Shown: positions 7,326 through 17,105 of the stretch, piece after piece
Layout of the letters: each line of letters starts with the position of its first letter
How positions within the stretch are numbered: position 1 is the stretch's first letter
Assembly (NCBI GenBank): GCA_041603535.1
Contig: JBFIEE010000006.1
Location: 1 to 64,000, forward strand
Origin: HB2-32-21 sp041603535
Lineage (GTDB): Bacteria; Pseudomonadota; Gammaproteobacteria; Pseudomonadales; Porticoccaceae
Direction: 5' to 3'
Length of the DNA: 64,000 bases
Position numbers and translations under genes: made by a program
Notes under the pieces: model-generated
What the model was told of the DNA's origin: nothing
The model's database searches: none
The model's input: the letters and a program-made list of their open reading frames with translations, nothing else

Positions 7326-8267
7326 CTAGTCAAACATTGCGCTGACGGATTCTTCGTTGCTGACTCGACGGATGGCCTCCGCCAGCATTTGCCCCAGCGA
7401 TAACTGGCGAATTCTGGAACAGCTTTTTGCCGCTTCACTGAGCGGGATACTGTCGGTTACTACCAGCGTATCAAGTTGGGATTTATTGAGATTCTCTATG
7501 GCCACGCCAGACAATACGGGGTGGGTACAATAGGCCACCACTTGCTGTGCGCCTTCCGCTTTAAGTGCGTCGGCTGCCTTGCACAGTGTGCCTGCCGTAT
7601 CGACAATGTCGTCAACCAGCAGACAGGTGCGGCCTGCTACGTCACCAATAATATTCATCACCTGCGCCTGATTGGCCTCCGGCCGACGTTTGTCGACAAT
7701 GGCCAGCTCCGAATTCAGTTGTTTTGCAATAGCGCGCGCACGCACCACGCCACCAATGTCAGGCGATACCACAATCAGGTCCTGATAGTTTTGCTTTTCA
7801 ATATCGTTGAGCAGCACCGGCGAGCCATAAACGTTATCTACTGTGCAGTCAAAAAAGCCCTGAATTTGCTCGGCGTGAAGATCGACGGTGAGTACGCGGT
7901 TGACGCCGACCTTACTGATCATATCCGCGACCACTTTGGCGCTGATCGGGACGCGGGCCGAGCGCACCCGGCGATCTTGTCTGGCGTAACCGAAATAAGG
8001 CACCACGGCGGTGATTCTGCTCGCCGACGCACGCCGCATTGCATCGACCATAAAAACCAGCTCCATCAGGTTCTTGTTGGTCGGCGCGCAGGTAGACTGA
8101 ACAATAAATACGTCACGGCCGCGAACGTTTTCCTGTACTTCGACTGATATTTCGCCGTCGGAGAACTGAGAAACGACTGATCTACCTACCGCTATTCCCA
8201 GGTAACGAGCAATCTCTTTCGCCAATGCCGGATTTGAATTGCCGGTAAATAGCATTAAGTTAGCCAT
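7326..8267 (-). CDS. prs: ribose-phosphate pyrophosphokinase
   Basis: A 313-residue PRPP synthase, making PRPP from ribose 5-phosphate and ATP for nucleotide, His and Trp synthesis. Class I signatures: ATP-binding YFGYARQDR, flexible-loop lysine in VVDKRRPE, and the PRPP loop LLVDDIVDTAGTL. Length is standard. It is preceded by tRNA-Gln and ispE, the common gammaproteobacterial arrangement. Confidence 0.98.
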   Translation of the reverse strand: MANLMLFTGNSNPALAKEIARYLGIAVGRSVVSQFSDGEISVEVQENVRGRDVFIVQSTCAPTNKNLMELVFMVDAMRRASASRITAVVPYFGYARQDRRVRSARVPISAKVVADMISKVGVNRVLTVDLHAEQIQGFFDCTVDNVYGSPVLLNDIEKQNYQDLIVVSPDIGGVVRARAIAKQLNSELAIVDKRRPEANQAQVMNIIGDVAGRTCLLVDDIVDTAGTLCKAADALKAEGAQQVVAYCTHPVLSGVAIENLNKSQLDTLVVTDSIPLSEAAKSCSRIRQLSLGQMLAEAIRRVSNEESVSAMFD

Positions 8268-8314
8268 GACGGTATCCTGAGTTTGATGATAGCGCGATCA
8301 GTGGTCATCAAGAA

Positions 8315-8390
8315 TGGCTGGGGCGGGAGGACTCGAACCTCCGAATGACGGGATCAAAACCCGTTGCCTTAGCCACTTGGCGACGCCCCA
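8315..8390 (-). tRNA. tRNA-Gln (UUG)
   Basis: 76 nt on the minus strand: acceptor TGGGGCG/CGCCCCA, D arm GCCAAGTGGCTAAGGC, anticodon stem ACGGG/CCCGT with loop TTTTGAT (anticodon UUG), T arm GGTTCGAGTCC, discriminator G, encoded CCA. It sits between ispE and prs. Confidence 0.96.
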
Positions 8391-8439
8391 ACAGCGAGTA
8401 CTGGCAGTTCAATATTTTCGTGGGTGGCAGAATCATTTG

Positions 8440-9294
8440 TCACCGGCTGTGAACCGGGGAAAGGTTGATGCCCCGGGCTATAAACCCTTGCCAGTGTTCG
8501 GGTTTCTCCGCAAGCACTACGCCTGCCTGCGTTTCTTCCTCGAAGCTTGCGAATACGCAAGCGCCTGTTCCGGTCATCTGTGCAGCAGCATAGCCTGCCA
8601 GCCAGAGCCGCGCCTTTTTTACCTCGGGATGGCGTTTTTCAACCACCGCCTGACAGGCATTTTCGGCACCCTGGCCACGAAAGGCGCGTATTGTGATCGG
8701 CGGTGAGTTCCTTGTCAATTCCTGGTCATTGAATATCGTTGCGGTAGAAACCTGACAGTTTGGCGCCAGCACCAGATACCACCGGTTTGGCATTTCTATC
8801 GCTTCAAGTTTGTCGCCGATACCTTCTGCCCAGGCAGTGCGACCGCGGACAAAAACGGGTATATCGGCGCCAAGCGCAACCCCCATATCCGCCAGCATGT
8901 CGATACTGATGCCAAGCCCCCATAATTGGTTAAGTCCGATAAGCGTGGTGGCGGCGTCACTGCTGCCGCCGCCGAGACCGCCACCGATGGGCAGACGTTT
9001 CGTTAACGTTATATCCGCGCCCAGGGCGCAGCCTGATGCCTGTTGCAGATGCCGTGCCGCGCGCGAAACGAGATTGGTTTGCGCATCAATCGGCGCCACC
9101 GCGCCATCTTGAGTGAGATTGTTGGCGCAGATCGTAGTTACGCGTATAGCGTTATCAGCGCGCAATTTGAATTCCAGCTCATCGCCATAATCGAGCAATT
9201 GAAAGAGGGTTTGTATGTTGTGATAGCCGTCGGCGCGTCGGCCGGTAATGCGGAGAAAAAGATTAAGTTTGGCCGGAGCCGGTAGCCGTAACAT
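8440..9294 (-). CDS. ispE: 4-(cytidine 5'-diphospho)-2-C-methyl-D-erythritol kinase
   Basis: A 284-residue GHMP kinase of the MEP isoprenoid pathway. The N-terminal PAPAKLNLFLRITGRRADGYH with the catalytic Lys and the glycine-rich LPIGGGLGGGSSDAATTL loop identify it. Its ATG overlaps the lolB stop by one base (TAATG), so the two are translationally coupled. Confidence 0.97.
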   Translation of the reverse strand: MLRLPAPAKLNLFLRITGRRADGYHNIQTLFQLLDYGDELEFKLRADNAIRVTTICANNLTQDGAVAPIDAQTNLVSRAARHLQQASGCALGADITLTKRLPIGGGLGGGSSDAATTLIGLNQLWGLGISIDMLADMGVALGADIPVFVRGRTAWAEGIGDKLEAIEMPNRWYLVLAPNCQVSTATIFNDQELTRNSPPITIRAFRGQGAENACQAVVEKRHPEVKKARLWLAGYAAAQMTGTGACVFASFEEETQAGVVLAEKPEHWQGFIARGINLSPVHSR

Positions 9295-9938
9295 TACAGT
9301 GGGCGGTGATCGTTAGCGGTGAGGTCAAGATCCTTGATAATCAGCGTAAAGCGCAGCTTGTCGTGGGTCGCCAGCACTTTACCCGGTAGTTTGCCGGCGG
9401 CCGTGTCGCGGTAGCGGGACAGCTCCAGGTGCCAGCCAGTTTGTTCAAAATTATCCAGCAGACCCTCTGCATTGAAGGCGCGTTGTGTCACCGCCGCCCC
9501 GGGTGCCGGGATACCTCTTACCCAGTAGGATAATTCGTCGACTGGCAACTGCCAGCCAAACAGTTTGACCGTCAACGCCGCTGCAGAACGGGTCGATATG
9601 TCGTCGACCTCTGCCTGGCGGAGGGTTGCGAAATGGTTGTTGCCAAATATGCGCACTACGCCAGCGCCGAACGGACCGCTCAGGAACATCTCGAACTCAT
9701 CGTTCCGTTGACGCCAGTCTACCCAGGCGCTACCGCCATCGGCAGGGCTCCGGTAGCCGATTTTGCCTTTCATATGCCACTGGGTGATGGCCTGCATCTG
9801 TTTTTTGTGGATCGCCCACGACGCGGGTGCTGGTTGGTTTTTATCTTCGTGGGGACGTATGGTTTGCTGCGCACAAGCGCTGAGCAGGAGAAGAACACCT
9901 GCACAGACTGCTATGTCGACAAGCCTCACCGACCGCAC
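9294..9938 (-). CDS. lolB: outer-membrane lipoprotein insertion protein LolB
   Basis: A 214-residue lipoprotein: signal peptide with lipobox LLSAC (Cys22), then a LolB beta-barrel domain (WHMKGKIGYRSP, GSAWVDWRQ, SYWVRGIPAPG). It receives lipoproteins from LolA and inserts them in the outer membrane. It starts with GTG directly after the TGA of the upstream TPR gene, so it is probably co-translated with it. The position next to ispE is conserved. Confidence 0.93.
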   Translation of the reverse strand: MRSVRLVDIAVCAGVLLLLSACAQQTIRPHEDKNQPAPASWAIHKKQMQAITQWHMKGKIGYRSPADGGSAWVDWRQRNDEFEMFLSGPFGAGVVRIFGNNHFATLRQAEVDDISTRSAAALTVKLFGWQLPVDELSYWVRGIPAPGAAVTQRAFNAEGLLDNFEQTGWHLELSRYRDTAAGKLPGKVLATHDKLRFTLIIKDLDLTANDHRPL

Positions 9939-11711
9939 TCAGAGTTTTACCTTTAGTCTGCTCAGGGTATCGAGCAGGTACTTGCTGTCGGGGTCGCGCT
10001 CTAGCGCGCTACGCCATATGCGTGTGGCTTCCTCTGTCTCCCCGCTCATCCACAGTACTTCACCGAGGTGGGCGGCGACCTCCGGATCCGGCATGGTAGC
10101 CAGTGCCTGGCGCAGGTGGACCAGGGCTTCTTTCGTGTTGCCCTGCCTGTATAAAACCCAGCCCAGGCTGTCAATAATGGCCGCGTCATTGGGGCTAATG
10201 GCGAGCGCCTGACGTATAAATACCAGCGCTTCATCGAGTCGATTGGTGTGATTCGCCAGCGAATAACCCAGCGCGTTCAAGGCGGAAGCGTTGTTGGCAT
10301 CCTGACGTAGAATGGCGCGTAAATCGCGTTCCATACCGACAATATCATTCAGTTTTTCGCTGACCAGCGAGCGCGTATAGAGCAGATCAAAATTATCGGG
10401 GTTTTGTTCGAGACTTTCACTCAGTAACCGATGGGCGCTCTCGTAGTGGTTCATGGTCATCAACAGCTCCGACTCCATACGATAGAGCGGCACCATCAAT
10501 TTTGGCTGTTCGAGACGAAGTCGATGCAGGTAAAGACGGGCTTCGTTGAGCTGATTATTGGCGGCCATGATCTGTGTCATGCGGGCGGCGGCGGGCAACA
10601 GGTTGTTACCCTCCCCAACCATCAGGTAATGGGTCATGGCTTCGGCCAGATGGTTTTCCTCTTCAGCCATGACCGCTAGTTGATAGTGCGCATCCGCGAC
10701 GCGTCTATTCTGGTTGATCATCTTGTGGAAAATGTCTCGCGCCTCATCGCGTAAACCCCGCTGCTTGTTAAGCAGGCCGAGGGAATACTGCAGATCAAAA
10801 TCATCGTCATGGTCTGCCGCTAGCTGCGTCATCCTTTTTTGAGCTTCTGCTAGATCGGTGTCGGCGACGAAGCGAATCAGCTGCAGTTGTAATTTTTTGC
10901 TGTCGGGATTAAGGCGAATACCCTGGTTGAGAGTCTTGATCGCCTGTTCGCGCTGGTTCTGTTTGTACAATAGCTGGGCAATAGCCAACCGAGCGTACTC
11001 ATTGTCCGGGTCCAGTCTGAGCAGTTTCTTGCCGGTTTTTAATGACGCGCTAATATCGCCCTGCTGGCCTTCCAGTTGTATTTTGCCGAGCAGGATGTCC
11101 CGATTAGCGGGGAAGCTGTGTTCGAGCGCCGTATATTCGCTTAACAACCGCGCCCGCAGCGGGGCAGCTGATTTCTCGGTGAAGATTGGCAGTGACATCA
11201 GCGCCTCGCCATGGCCCTGCTCAAACAGGTGCAGGGCGCTGGTGTAGGCTGCTTCCAATTCGCCGCTGCGCGATCGAAAATAAAATGCCAGTTTGTGGGC
11301 TTCGCTGCTGTCGGGATCGATTTCAACCCAGAGCTCGCTCAATGATTCGAGCGCAGCCTTGTCATTCAGGTACGATGCGGTCTGAGCCGCACGCTCAATC
11401 ACATTTGGGTCGCGCGTGCTTAGCGCCTGATCGATGTAGATGTCCAGAGCCGTATTGAGGTCACCGCGTACCCCGGCAAATTCTGCGACAAGTAACTCGT
11501 AAAGCGTTTGTGTTGAAAAGGGTCGAACGGGATAATCCTGTTCTGTGTCGTCGTCGCCCTTCTCGGGTTGCGAACCAGCGGTGGCTGCCGCGGCATTTCC
11601 CCCGGTGCTTCCGGTGTGGCCTTTATCGCGCGTGGCTTGTTCAGTAGCGCAAGCAGTGAGCAACACCAGGCTAGCCAGTATTGGACTCAACAGTAAGACT
11701 CTCACGCGCAT
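9939..11711 (-). CDS. TPR-repeat lipoprotein
   Basis: A 590-residue protein with a lipobox signal peptide (LLTAC, Cys21), a Gly/Ala/Thr-rich linker (res ~25-55), and many tetratricopeptide repeats across the rest, clearest near the C-terminus (SALNALGYSLANH, AIIDSLGWVLYRQGN). Probably a periplasm-facing scaffold anchored in the outer membrane. Homologous TPR proteins commonly precede lolB in Pseudomonas-like genomes. The exact partner is unknown. Confidence 0.88.
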   Translation of the reverse strand: MRVRVLLLSPILASLVLLTACATEQATRDKGHTGSTGGNAAAATAGSQPEKGDDDTEQDYPVRPFSTQTLYELLVAEFAGVRGDLNTALDIYIDQALSTRDPNVIERAAQTASYLNDKAALESLSELWVEIDPDSSEAHKLAFYFRSRSGELEAAYTSALHLFEQGHGEALMSLPIFTEKSAAPLRARLLSEYTALEHSFPANRDILLGKIQLEGQQGDISASLKTGKKLLRLDPDNEYARLAIAQLLYKQNQREQAIKTLNQGIRLNPDSKKLQLQLIRFVADTDLAEAQKRMTQLAADHDDDFDLQYSLGLLNKQRGLRDEARDIFHKMINQNRRVADAHYQLAVMAEEENHLAEAMTHYLMVGEGNNLLPAAARMTQIMAANNQLNEARLYLHRLRLEQPKLMVPLYRMESELLMTMNHYESAHRLLSESLEQNPDNFDLLYTRSLVSEKLNDIVGMERDLRAILRQDANNASALNALGYSLANHTNRLDEALVFIRQALAISPNDAAIIDSLGWVLYRQGNTKEALVHLRQALATMPDPEVAAHLGEVLWMSGETEEATRIWRSALERDPDSKYLLDTLSRLKVKL

Positions 11712-11829
11712 GTTAAAGTACTCTCCGGTCAGTGAACCTATTATAGCAAGTACGCCTATGACAGTGATGCGCTGTTTTGTTTCAGCGTCGGGCCATTAAA
11801 CAGCAAATGACAGCAGATACTGGTCGGTT
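11712..11829. promoter_or_regulatory. divergent promoter region, TPR gene / hemA
   Basis: 118 bp between the divergently transcribed TPR-lolB-ispE group and the hemA-prfA-prmC operon; it must hold both promoters. No clear operator or paired -35/-10 boxes could be assigned by eye. Confidence 0.5.
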
Positions 11830-13122
11830 ATGCCCTTGATAGCGTTAGGAATCAATCATCGCACAGCGAATTTGGACATTCGTGAACGGGTGGCCTTTGC
11901 GCCTGAGCTGATGATGACGAGTCTGGCTGACGGATTGGCCAGCCTCGGTATTGAGGATTTCGCAATTTTATCGACCTGCAATCGCACTGAACTTTACGCC
12001 AATGGCGTCACGACGGCTGATGCGTTGCTGGAATGGCTGGCGACTGAACGCCATCTGGCGGTGCAGATACTGAGGGAGAGTAGCTACGCATTCGAGGACG
12101 AAGCGGCGGTGCGTCATATGATGAAAGTTGCCAGTGGGCTTGATTCCATGGTCCTCGGCGAGCCGCAAATTCTCGGCCAGATGAAATCTTCCTTTGCGGT
12201 GGCGCAACAGGCCGGCACCTTGTCCGGACAACTCGGTCAGGTGTTCCAGCAGGTGTTTGCCACAGCCAAGCGTGTGCGTACGGAAACGGCTATTGGCGAA
12301 AACCCGGTGTCCGTTGCCTACGCGGCGGTTAGTCTGGCTCAGCAGATTTTTACCCGCATGCAAGATGTTCGCGCCTTGTTGATAGGTGGTGGCGAAACCG
12401 TTGAGTTGCTGGCCCGCCACTTACGAGAACACGGTGTAGGCGAGATCATCGTCGCCAACCGCACGTTGGCTCGGGCTCAGGAAATGGCAGAAATTTTTTC
12501 AGCACAGGCAATATTACTGTCCGAAATTCCCGATTACCTCCATCGGGCAGATATCGTTATATCAGCCACTGCCAGTCAGCTGCCCATACTTGGCAAAGGC
12601 GCGGTAGAGTCGGCGTTGAAGAAGCGAAAGCGTAAGCCCATATTCATGCTTGATATCGCCGTTCCCAGGGATATCGAGCCTGAGGTGGCTCGACTTGATG
12701 ATGTGTATCTGTATACGGTGGACGACCTCCGGTCCGTTATAGAGGTCAACCTCCAGCAGCGCGAAGATGCTGCGAGTGAGGCTGAAGTAATTATCGACGC
12801 GGGTGTCCTAAGCTGGCAAAAGCAATTGCGTGGACAGCAGGCCGTGGGTACGATTCGCGCGTTTCGCGATACGCTCGGTGTGGTGCGCGATGCGGAACTG
12901 GCCAAGGCGCTGGTGGCGCTAAATCAGGGCCTGGCGCCGGAACAGGTGCTGCGTCAGCTTGCCCACGGCCTGACCAATAAATTACTGCACACGCCCACGA
13001 CGCGGCTTAAGCAGGCCGGTGAACTGGGCCGGCACGAACATATTCGCTGGACCCACGAACTTTTTGGTTTACCGGATCCGCTGGATCAAACCAGCGCTAT
13101 TGATCATCAGGATGACGAATGA
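11830..13122 (+). CDS. hemA: glutamyl-tRNA reductase
   Basis: A 430-residue NADPH enzyme reducing glutamyl-tRNA to glutamate-1-semialdehyde, the first step of C5 tetrapyrrole synthesis. N-terminal GINHRTA, catalytic Cys50 in STCNRTELY, the VLGEPQILGQ motif, a Rossmann domain (LLIGGGETVELLARHL) and a helical dimerisation tail are present. First gene of hemA-prfA-prmC; its stop overlaps the prfA start by 4 bp (ATGA). Confidence 0.98.
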   Translation: MPLIALGINHRTANLDIRERVAFAPELMMTSLADGLASLGIEDFAILSTCNRTELYANGVTTADALLEWLATERHLAVQILRESSYAFEDEAAVRHMMKVASGLDSMVLGEPQILGQMKSSFAVAQQAGTLSGQLGQVFQQVFATAKRVRTETAIGENPVSVAYAAVSLAQQIFTRMQDVRALLIGGGETVELLARHLREHGVGEIIVANRTLARAQEMAEIFSAQAILLSEIPDYLHRADIVISATASQLPILGKGAVESALKKRKRKPIFMLDIAVPRDIEPEVARLDDVYLYTVDDLRSVIEVNLQQREDAASEAEVIIDAGVLSWQKQLRGQQAVGTIRAFRDTLGVVRDAELAKALVALNQGLAPEQVLRQLAHGLTNKLLHTPTTRLKQAGELGRHEHIRWTHELFGLPDPLDQTSAIDHQDDE

Positions 13123-14201
13123 AAGCATCGCTACTTGCCCGTCTGGATCACCTTACTGAGCGTTATGACGAGGTTGGCCACCTGCTCAGTGATGCCGACG
13201 TGATAGCCGAGCAGAGCAACTTCCGTAAGCTGTCGCAGGAATACGCAGAGCTCGAGCCAATCGCCAAAACCTACCAACGCTTTGTGCGCGCGTCCAATGA
13301 TGTTGCGGCGGCGCGTTTAATGCTCCAGGACAGCGATGCCGAGATGCGTGAAATGGCGCGGGAAGAAGTCAAGCAGGGCGAGGTTAAGCTGGTCGATCTC
13401 GAAGAGGCGTTGCAGAAGCTGCTATTACCCAGGGACCCTAACGACAATTGCAATGTGTTTCTGGAAATTCGCGCTGGCACGGGTGGTGATGAGGCGGCAA
13501 TCTTTTCTGGCGATCTGTTTCGTATGTATTCCCGTTACGCAGAATCCCGTGGCTGGAAAGTAGAGATCATCAACGAACGCTTTGGCGAGCACGGCGGCTA
13601 TAAAGAAATCATCAGCCGCATTGTTGGCCAGGAGGTTTACTCCCAGCTTAAGTTTGAATCCGGTGCACACCGAGTGCAGCGGGTGCCGACGACGGAGTCC
13701 CAGGGGCGCGTGCACACATCCGCCTGCACAGTAGCTATCCTGCCAGAGGTGGATGAAATTGAAGGCATAGAAATCAACAAGGCAGATTTGCGGATTGATA
13801 CCTATCGGGCCTCTGGGGCGGGTGGGCAGCACGTCAATAAAACTGACTCAGCGATTCGCCTGACCCACCTGCCGACGGGCATCGTGGTTGAATGTCAGGA
13901 CGAACGTTCCCAACATAAAAACCGGGCCAGGGCCATGTCCCTGCTGCAGGCGCGTATTCTTAGCGGCATGCAGCAGCAGCAGTCGCAGGAGCAATCCGAT
14001 TTGCGCCGCAGTCTGGTGGGCAGTGGCGACCGCTCGGAGCGCATTCGCACCTACAATTTCCCCCAGGGTCGGGTGACTGACCATCGCATTAACCTTACCC
14101 TGTATAAAATTGAAGAGGTCATGCAGGGCTATCTCGATCAAATTATTGAACCGTTAATTCGTGAGTATCAGGCAGAGCAGCTGACCGCGCTGGCTAGTTG
14201 A
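13119..14201 (+). CDS. prfA: peptide chain release factor 1
   Basis: 360 residues, standard length. It carries the codon-recognition PxT-type region (RVPTTES), the GGQ hydrolysis motif at about residue 235 (SGAGGQHVNKTDSA), whose Gln is the target of PrmC encoded next, and the C-terminal TDHRINLTLYK. It terminates translation at UAA and UAG. Confidence 0.98.
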   Translation: MKASLLARLDHLTERYDEVGHLLSDADVIAEQSNFRKLSQEYAELEPIAKTYQRFVRASNDVAAARLMLQDSDAEMREMAREEVKQGEVKLVDLEEALQKLLLPRDPNDNCNVFLEIRAGTGGDEAAIFSGDLFRMYSRYAESRGWKVEIINERFGEHGGYKEIISRIVGQEVYSQLKFESGAHRVQRVPTTESQGRVHTSACTVAILPEVDEIEGIEINKADLRIDTYRASGAGGQHVNKTDSAIRLTHLPTGIVVECQDERSQHKNRARAMSLLQARILSGMQQQQSQEQSDLRRSLVGSGDRSERIRTYNFPQGRVTDHRINLTLYKIEEVMQGYLDQIIEPLIREYQAEQLTALAS

Positions 14202-14230
14202 GGTTGAGTCGCTGTATCCGGAGCTTTTTC

Positions 14231-15079
14231 ATGCCCAGTCATGAAACAACCATCGCTGCACTGTTGAGCAGGACAGCGAGCCTCGCGAGCGTCAGTGATA
14301 CGCCACGACTGGATCTCGAGGTGCTGCTCTGCCACGTTATGCAGCAATCCCGCAGTTACCTTTATACCTGGCCGGAGCGGGTGGTTGAAACGCTCCTGGT
14401 GCGGAGATTTGAACACTTGCTGGAACGCCGGATGTTGGGTGAGCCGGTGGCTTACCTGGTCGGCACAAAAGATTTTTGGTCGCTGTCGCTACACGTTAAT
14501 ACCAGTACGCTTATCCCTCGCCCGGAAAGCGAATTGCTGGTTGAAACCGCCCTTGAGTTAATTGACCGACCTGAAGCCCGGGTCCTTGATCTCGGTACGG
14601 GCACCGGCGCGATTGCGCTGGCGTTGGCCAGCGAACGAACGCGCTGGTGGATCCTGGCCGTTGATATTGTTGCTGAGGCTGTCGAGTTGGCCAAAAAAAA
14701 CTGCCATGACCTGGGCCTGGTGAATGTATCGATTGCACAGGGCGACTGGTTTGAACACCTTACTGATCAACGGTTTGACGCAATTGTTAGTAACCCGCCC
14801 TATATTGAAGCGAATGACCCGCATCTGCGTGAGGGGGACGTACGCTTCGAGCCGGTATCCGCATTGATTGCTGAGCGTAACGGCCTGGCCGAAATAGAGT
14901 TTATTGTTACCAATGCAGGCCAGTATCTGACCACGGGCGGTTGGTTGCTAGTGGAACACGGTTATCAACAGGGCCATCAGATAAGAGCTTTGTTGGTTTC
15001 GAGTGGTTTTGGTCATGTGGCAACTCGTAAAGACGGCGGGGCGCGGGAGCGCGTTTCCCTTGGCTGCTGGCAACAATGA
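14231..15079 (+). CDS. prmC: release factor glutamine methyltransferase
   Basis: A 282-residue SAM-dependent enzyme methylating the GGQ glutamine of RF1 and RF2. It has a helical N-terminal domain, SAM-binding VLDLGTGTGAIALALA, and the catalytic NPPY (SNPPYIEAND). The ATG at 14231 has GGAG seven bases upstream; the longer frame from TTG at 14198 would overlap prfA and adds an unlike N-terminus. Last gene of the hemA operon. Confidence 0.95.
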   Translation: MPSHETTIAALLSRTASLASVSDTPRLDLEVLLCHVMQQSRSYLYTWPERVVETLLVRRFEHLLERRMLGEPVAYLVGTKDFWSLSLHVNTSTLIPRPESELLVETALELIDRPEARVLDLGTGTGAIALALASERTRWWILAVDIVAEAVELAKKNCHDLGLVNVSIAQGDWFEHLTDQRFDAIVSNPPYIEANDPHLREGDVRFEPVSALIAERNGLAEIEFIVTNAGQYLTTGGWLLVEHGYQQGHQIRALLVSSGFGHVATRKDGGARERVSLGCWQQ

Positions 15080-15130
15080 TTGGCCGCCCGACAGCTGCGC
15101 GCGTGTATTTACGAGGATGGAGGCGCTTGA

Positions 15131-15892
15131 ATGAGGTTTCAGCAATATATCGGTATCGATTATTCGGGTGCCCAGACCCCCGAAAGCCGACTTAAGGCCT
15201 TACAGGTATTTGCAGCTCGGCCCGGCAGTGAACCACAAAAAATGGCAACACCGGCGGCGGGGGCAAAAAACTGGTCGCGCAAGGAGGTGGCACAATTTTG
15301 TCAGCAAGCCCTGGGGTCAGGTGAGCCGGTAATTATCGGCATTGACCATAATTTCTCGTTGCCGCTAAGTTATATGAAGCGTTACGACCTGCACAGCTGG
15401 GATACGTTTTTAAAGGATTTTATTCGCCACTGGCCCAGTCATCAGGACTATACCTATGTCGATTTCCTTCGGGAGGGTAATCTGCGCACGGGTAGCCCTG
15501 CTGAATTCAGATTATGCGAACAGTGGACCGCGACCGCAAAAAGCGCCTTTCAGTTCGACGTAAAGGGCTCTGTCGCCAAATCGACGCATGCGGGTTTGCC
15601 GTGGCTATTGTGGTTGCGGCAGGTGGCGCCATCGCGTGTGCATTTCTGGCCTTTTGATGGTTTTGATGTGCCGGAAGGATACTCGGCAATTGTCGAGGCC
15701 TACCCGGCGTTGTACAAAAGGCGTTATGCCAGGAACGAGCGCACCCCCGATGAACACGACGCCTGGTCAGTTGCGGCGTGGTTGCAGGAAGCAGACCGGC
15801 GGGGCACGCTGGGCCGATATTTTAGCCCGCCACTGACCCTGCCTGAGCAACAGCAGACCAGGCTGGAGGGGTGGATACTTGGTGTGGGTTGA
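15131..15892 (+). CDS. DUF429-like predicted RNase H-fold protein
   Basis: A 253-residue soluble protein of unproven function. It has the pattern of the DUF429 RNase H-like family: acidic strand IGIDYSGAQ at the N-terminus, a second IIGIDHNFSLP, an acidic VEAYPALYKRR, and the closing DEHDAWSVAAWL helix, giving Asp/Asp/Glu/Asp positions fit for metal binding. GGAGG precedes the ATG. It is 51 bp after prmC and may be read through from that operon. Nuclease activity is a family guess. Confidence 0.65.
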   Translation: MRFQQYIGIDYSGAQTPESRLKALQVFAARPGSEPQKMATPAAGAKNWSRKEVAQFCQQALGSGEPVIIGIDHNFSLPLSYMKRYDLHSWDTFLKDFIRHWPSHQDYTYVDFLREGNLRTGSPAEFRLCEQWTATAKSAFQFDVKGSVAKSTHAGLPWLLWLRQVAPSRVHFWPFDGFDVPEGYSAIVEAYPALYKRRYARNERTPDEHDAWSVAAWLQEADRRGTLGRYFSPPLTLPEQQQTRLEGWILGVG

Positions 15893-16005
15893 GGTCGTCA
15901 GGGTGTGTGTAATGCATGAATGAGGGGAAACGCCGACCGATTGGTGCGCCGCGATATTTTGTACACTGGTCGATCTACCACAGCAGTCATTAAAGGGGGT
16001 TTGCA

Positions 16006-17022
16006 ATGAAAATAGACAGTAGTTTTAGTTTTGGTGATCAGCTTGATGATATCGACGAGATTAAGGGTCGATATCAACTGTTTGAGGCGCAGGGTTTTGA
16101 CGGTGTGGTGACCGCTGAAATCCAGAATGACCCCTTCCTGGTGGTCGGCATGGGCGCAGATGCTACCGATCGGGTTGAACTGCGCACCGGTATCGCGGTG
16201 GCGTTTGCGCGAAGCCCGATGACGACTGCCTATACGGCCCACGATTTAAATGCTTTTTCAAAGGGACGTTTTACCCTCGGCCTGGGTTCGCAAATTCAGG
16301 CCCATATCACCAGGCGTTTTGGTATGCCCTGGCATGGCCCGGCGAAACAGATGAGGGAGTTTATTCGTGCCATGCATGCGATATGGGACAGCTGGTACGA
16401 GGGGCAACCACTTAACTTTCGCGGTGATTGCTATAAGCACACGCTCATGACGCCCGATTTTAGTCCAAAGAACATTGAATACGGCCGCCCCAAGGTGGTG
16501 ATGGCGGCGGTCGGGCCGCTGATGATCAGGACCGCGGCTGAAGTCGCCGATGGCATTATTATTCATACCTTTGGCACGCAAAAATACATTGAGGAAAAGA
16601 TTCTGCCCGGCATAGACAAAACCCTGGCGGCTGAGGGTAGAAGCCGAAAGGACTTTGATGTCTCTTTCCCGCCCTTTGTGGTTACCGGCCAAACGGAAGA
16701 AGAATTTGAAGCCGCTAAAGCCCAGGTGCGTTATCGAATTTCGTTTTATGCGTCAACGCCCGCCTACAAGCCCGTTCTTGAATGTCACGACTGGCAGGAT
16801 TTGCAGCCGAAACTGAATCATTTATCCAAAAACAACGGCTGGGACAAAATGCCGGAATTGATCAGTGACGAAATGCTGGAAACGTTCGCCGTGGTGGGCG
16901 AGCCCCTGCAGGTAGCGGCGCAGATAAAGCGCCGTTACGGCCAACTGGTGGATCGCATTACGCTGGAAAACCGCCTGCCCACAGATGTGTTAAAGCAGCA
17001 AATGGCCGTCATTAAGGGTTAG
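16006..17022 (+). CDS. LLM class flavin-dependent oxidoreductase (TIGR03617-like)
   Basis: A 338-residue luciferase-like TIM-barrel protein. GVVTAEIQNDPFLVVGMGA, the AVAFARSPMTTAYTAHDLNAFSKGRFTLGLGSQ block and ADGIIIHTFGT are typical of F420/FMN-dependent LLM oxidoreductases of the MSMEG_2256 group. Whether it uses FMN or F420 cannot be told; F420 would be unusual here. GGGGG precedes the ATG. Monocistronic, closed by a strong terminator. Confidence 0.85.
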   Translation: MKIDSSFSFGDQLDDIDEIKGRYQLFEAQGFDGVVTAEIQNDPFLVVGMGADATDRVELRTGIAVAFARSPMTTAYTAHDLNAFSKGRFTLGLGSQIQAHITRRFGMPWHGPAKQMREFIRAMHAIWDSWYEGQPLNFRGDCYKHTLMTPDFSPKNIEYGRPKVVMAAVGPLMIRTAAEVADGIIIHTFGTQKYIEEKILPGIDKTLAAEGRSRKDFDVSFPPFVVTGQTEEEFEAAKAQVRYRISFYASTPAYKPVLECHDWQDLQPKLNHLSKNNGWDKMPELISDEMLETFAVVGEPLQVAAQIKRRYGQLVDRITLENRLPTDVLKQQMAVIKG

Positions 17023-17051
17023 CGTACCGGCAATGTCTTGACCGGGAGAAT

Positions 17052-17084
17052 AAAAAAAGCCGACCTGGAAAGTCGGCTTTTTTT
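17052..17084. terminator. bidirectional rho-independent terminator
   Basis: A7-GCCGAC (from 17052) and GTCGGC-T7 form a stem with a 7-nt loop and runs of A and T on both sides. It serves the LLM gene on the + strand and the convergent amidohydrolase on the minus strand. Confidence 0.92.
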
Positions 17085-17105
17085 ATTGGCTAGATGTGCC
17101 GTATA

